Source: Fusobacteriaceae bacterium
GTDB taxonomy: Bacteria > Fusobacteriota > Fusobacteriia > Fusobacteriales > Fusobacteriaceae
NCBI GenBank assembly: GCA_030625925.1
Contig: DAOUPY010000039.1
Span: forward strand, 1 to 8,813
Length of the DNA stretch: 8,813 nt
Reading direction: 5' to 3'
The notes under the pieces were generated by a model, which was not told the origin of the DNA, ran no database searches, and was given only the letters and a program-made list of their open reading frames with translations. Shown one piece after another: positions 6,420 through 8,813 of this stretch. Position numbers and translations under genes: made by a program. How positions within the stretch are numbered: the first letter of the stretch is position 1; every line of letters starts with the position of its first letter.

Positions 6420-8613
6420 TGATTTAAAAAAAGAAAAAAAGAAGACAAACTTAGAGGATAAAGATACTGAGTATAATGAATTAGAGGAAAGAAAGAATGA
6501 GCTTAAAGACAGGTTAAAATATGGTATGAGAAAAAAGACAAAGAAAAAAAACAAGAATCAAAATGGTGATAAGGATCCAAAAAAAGATCCAAAAAAGAAA
6601 TTTAACTTTAAGACAGTGATAATGCTGTTATTTGTTGTTACAATAATTATGTCACTGCCGTCAATGATGGACAGTGCTAAAACGAAAGATCAAAAGATAA
6701 TTAGTTATACAGAGTTTTTGAAAAAAGCTAACAATGGAGAATTTAAGGTAGTTCAAGAAAAAGAAGGTTATGTAATCGGAAAACAGAAATTAGAAGATAC
6801 AGTAGCTGTCAGAGCCAGAATGATATCTAACAGAGTTTCACAAGATGCTAATCTTATGAAAGCCTTGACTCAGACAAGAGTTGAAATAAAATCTGAAGAT
6901 CCGGCTAAAACACCACTTATCGTTCAAATACTTATCTCATGGTTCCCAATGTTATTGCTTGTTGGAATCTGGATATTTATGATGAATAAGATGAAGGGTG
7001 GAGGAAGTAGCGGTCCTAGTGTATTTAATATGGGAAAATCCAGAGCCAAAGATAATGGTGAAAATATTTCTAATGTTAAATTTGATGATGTAGCAGGTAT
7101 TGAGGAAGCTAAACAGGAATTGGTAGAGGTTGTAGATTTCTTGAAAGAACCTGAAAAATACAAAAAAATAGGAGCCAGCATACCTAAAGGTGTCTTATTA
7201 TTAGGAGCACCAGGAACAGGAAAAACTTTATTAGCAAGAGCAGTAGCAGGAGAAGCAGCAGTGCCATTTTTCACTATATCTGGTTCTGAATTTGTAGAGA
7301 TGTTCGTAGGGGTAGGAGCTTCCAGAGTAAGAGATCTATTTAATAAAGCTAGAAAAGCAGCCCCTTGTATCGTATTTATCGATGAGATAGATGCAGTAGG
7401 TAGAAAGAGAGGATCTGGTCAAGGTGGAGGAAACGATGAAAGGGAGCAAACTTTAAATCAACTTTTAGTAGAGATGGATGGGTTCAGCAGCGAAGAAACT
7501 ATAATAGTAATTGCAGCAACTAATAGACCTGAGATCTTAGACAAAGCTCTTACGAGACCAGGAAGATTCGATAGACAGGTTGTAGTAGATAAACCTGATA
7601 TCAAGGGAAGAGAAGCTATATTACATGTACATATCAAAGGGAAAAAAATAGGAAAAGATGTAGATCTGCATATACTGGCTAAAAAGACTCCTGGATTTGT
7701 AGGAGCAGACCTGGCAAACTTATTAAATGAAGCAGCTATACTGGCAGCTAGACAGCATAGAGATGTTATTATGATGGAAGATTTAGAGGAAGCATCTGAA
7801 AAAGTATCTATTGGTCCTGCAAGAAAATCAAGGGTAACAGTGGAAAAAGAAAAACACATAGTTGCATATCATGAAGTAGGACATGCAATGATTCAAACTT
7901 TTTATAAAGACATAGTAGATCCTGTTCACAAGGTAACTATAGTACCGCGTGGGATGGCAGCTCTTGGTTACACAATGAGTTTACCAACAGAGGATAGATA
8001 TTTGAGAAGTAAAAAAGAATATCTTGCTGATTTAAGGGGATTATTAGGCGGAAGAGCAGCTGAAGAGGTAGTCTTTGGAGATATAACAACTGGAGCTAGT
8101 AATGATATAGAAAGAGCTACAGGAATAGCCCATGCTATGGTAACTAAATTAGGAATGTCTGATAGATTTGGACCGGTATTATTAGATGCTACCAAAGAGG
8201 GAGATATGTTTCCAAATAAGATCTACGGAGAAGAAACAGCCAAATCTATAGATGAAGAGATCAGAAAGATGATCAATGAGGCCTATGATGAGGTTAAAAC
8301 TACTCTCAGAGACAACTATGACCTTTTAGATAAGATATCTAAATCGTTATTGGAAAGAGAAACAATAACTGGAGAAGAACTTAATATTCTTATGGATGGA
8401 GGAGAATTAGAGCCATTAAAACCATTAGAGGATGTAGTTGCTAAAGGGCTAGATGAACTAAAAGAAGAATTAATTAAAAAGGAAGTAGAGGAAGAGATGG
8501 GAAAAAAACTAACTTCTGATTCAGCTGATTCTCCTTTAGAAGTTGGGGAAACTGAAACCGAGCCTAAAGATGAAAGTGAAATAGAAAAAAAAGATACAGA
8601 AGAAGAGAAATAA
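6391..8613 (+). CDS. ftsH: ATP-dependent zinc metalloprotease FtsH
   Basis: Membrane-bound hexameric AAA+ protease that extracts and degrades misfolded membrane proteins and selected regulators. It has 740 residues, longer than the usual 610-660. Order: a basic Lys/Asn-rich cytoplasmic extension (1-72), membrane segment 1 (about 73-90), extracytoplasmic FtsH_ext domain (about 96-178), membrane segment 2 (about 179-197), Walker A GAPGTGKT (272-279), pore loop FVG (305-307), Walker B IVFIDEID (327-334), second region of homology with TNRP and RPGRFDR (377-395), and the M41 protease domain with HEVGH (494-498; His494 and His498 bind zinc, Glu495 is catalytic) and Asp572 in [10 protein letters not shown] as third ligand. 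HEVGH has Val where most FtsH have Ala, a conservative change. The tail (about 690-740) is acidic. Translation starts at GTG, set by GAGGAGGT at 6375-6382, overlapping tilS by 29 nt. A terminator follows. Confidence 0.97.
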   Translation: MENNNKNNNNDLKKEKKKTNLEDKDTEYNELEERKNELKDRLKYGMRKKTKKKNKNQNGDKDPKKDPKKKFNFKTVIMLLFVVTIIMSLPSMMDSAKTKDQKIISYTEFLKKANNGEFKVVQEKEGYVIGKQKLEDTVAVRARMISNRVSQDANLMKALTQTRVEIKSEDPAKTPLIVQILISWFPMLLLVGIWIFMMNKMKGGGSSGPSVFNMGKSRAKDNGENISNVKFDDVAGIEEAKQELVEVVDFLKEPEKYKKIGASIPKGVLLLGAPGTGKTLLARAVAGEAAVPFFTISGSEFVEMFVGVGASRVRDLFNKARKAAPCIVFIDEIDAVGRKRGSGQGGGNDEREQTLNQLLVEMDGFSSEETIIVIAATNRPEILDKALTRPGRFDRQVVVDKPDIKGREAILHVHIKGKKIGKDVDLHILAKKTPGFVGADLANLLNEAAILAARQHRDVIMMEDLEEASEKVSIGPARKSRVTVEKEKHIVAYHEVGHAMIQTFYKDIVDPVHKVTIVPRGMAALGYTMSLPTEDRYLRSKKEYLADLRGLLGGRAAEEVVFGDITTGASNDIERATGIAHAMVTKLGMSDRFGPVLLDATKEGDMFPNKIYGEETAKSIDEEIRKMINEAYDEVKTTLRDNYDLLDKISKSLLERETITGEELNILMDGGELEPLKPLEDVVAKGLDELKEELIKKEVEEEMGKKLTSDSADSPLEVGETETEPKDESEIEKKDTEEEK
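6396..6419 (+). repeat. CAA-rich tract at the tilS/ftsH overlap
   Basis: A near-pure A/C run of CAA-like triplets. In the tilS frame it reads as Gln/Lys (KQQQKQQ) and one frame over, in ftsH, as Asn/Lys (NNNKNNNN). Such tracts are weakly structured, which would keep the ftsH start region open. They are also prone to slippage, and a length change that is not a multiple of 3 would alter both genes. Confidence 0.75.
6574..6597 (+). repeat. Tandem 12-bp repeat in the ftsH 5' region
   Basis: GATCCAAAAAAA followed directly by GATCCAAAAAAG, encoding DPKK twice just before the first membrane segment. It is in frame and a multiple of 3, so copy changes would only lengthen or shorten the basic extension. 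Confidence 0.8.
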
Positions 8614-8616
8614 TAG

Positions 8617-8649
8617 AAAAGGGTTACCTTAAAAAGGGTAGCCCTTTTT
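8617..8649 (+). terminator. Intrinsic terminator after ftsH
   Basis: A 14-bp stem pairs 8617-8630 with 8635-8648, with two G-T wobbles and an AAAA loop. The stem core GGGTTACC/GGTAGCCC is followed by T5 (8645-8649). The mirrored A run at the 5' base means it could also work on the other strand. It starts 3 nt after the ftsH stop codon. Confidence 0.9.
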
Positions 8650-8676
8650 CTAAGAAAATAAAAATAGGGGGAAAAA

Positions 8677-8813
8677 ATGAAAGAAAAAAGTTATGAAGTT
8701 TCTAAGATAGCTATAAAAATGGTACTTACAACTAGGGAAGAGGAAAAAAAATTAAAGGAAGAATATAAAAAAAATGGAATATTAACAGCAGCGGTAAATA
8801 TAGGTGGAAAAAT
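8677..8813 (+). CDS. Unrecognised protein, N-terminal 45 residues only
   Basis: An open frame starts at ATG 8677 with a good ribosome site AGGGGG (8666-8671) and runs off the end of the window. The visible part starts MKEKSYEVSKIAIKMVL, followed by a charged Glu/Lys-rich helix-like stretch and then NGILTAAVNIGGK. There is no signal peptide or membrane segment in the visible part. I do not recognise a family. It lies 27 nt after the ftsH terminator and no clear promoter fits in that gap, so it may depend on read-through or on a promoter within the end of ftsH. Gene reality is supported by the ribosome site, open frame and position. Confidence 0.7.
   Translation, partial: MKEKSYEVSKIAIKMVLTTREEEKKLKEEYKKNGILTAAVNIGGK

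Noticed and set aside
6924..7859. Minus-strand open frames opposite ftsH (6924-7274, 7458-7859)
   Set aside because: They lie within strongly conserved AAA and protease-domain coding sequence on the other strand and have no ribosome sites or recognisable motifs.
1..8813. CRISPR array, tRNA or rRNA genes, insertion sequence or defence system
   Set aside because: No regularly spaced repeats, cloverleaf-like sequence, transposase or terminal inverted repeats were seen; nearly all of the window is housekeeping coding sequence.

Overview
The window looks like chromosomal core sequence from a low-GC, AT-biased bacterium. Arginine is mostly AGA/AGG and isoleucine often ATA. The gene content fits a Fusobacteriota member of the Ilyobacter/Psychrilyobacter/Fusobacterium kind: FtsH, TilS, MltG, a SpoIID-domain protein and a DUF4080 radical SAM protein, with no other sporulation genes visible. 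That placement is inferred from style and content, not from a marker gene. Every gene is on the + strand.

Layout: (1) 1-888 is the 3' part of a DEAD-box RNA helicase with a C-terminal DbpA-type RNA-binding domain, closed by a clear intrinsic terminator (897-926). (2) 931-1037 is a leader with a candidate -10 box. It precedes a tight three-gene run: mltG (1038-2015), a B12-binding-type radical SAM protein with DUF4080 (2033-3772), and a secreted SpoIID/LytB-type peptidoglycan hydrolase (3774-4901). The gaps are 17 nt and 1 nt, so these three are very probably one operon. (3) 4902-5045 has no gene and holds what looks like a degenerate dispersed intergenic repeat. (4) tilS (5046-6419) overlaps ftsH (6391-8613) by 29 nt, and the ftsH ribosome binding site lies inside tilS. 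A strong terminator (8617-8649) follows ftsH. (5) An unrecognised gene starts at 8677 and runs off the window.

MltG and the SpoIID protein both cut peptidoglycan glycan strands at the cell envelope. The radical SAM gene between them is of unknown function and is the least explained complete gene here. TilS (tRNA-Ile2 decoding of AUA) and FtsH (membrane AAA protease) form a pair also seen in Firmicutes, where hpt usually lies between them; hpt is absent here.

I did not find an evident novel defence or mobile system. The most interesting signals are a hairpin-forming, C-rich segment inserted in frame in the radical SAM gene (about 2452-2505) that looks like a dispersed palindromic repeat, the repeat-like intergenic segment at 4960-4996, the mltG/radical SAM/spoIID arrangement, the tilS-ftsH overlap through a CAA-rich tract read in two frames, and the unusually long cytoplasmic N-terminus of FtsH.
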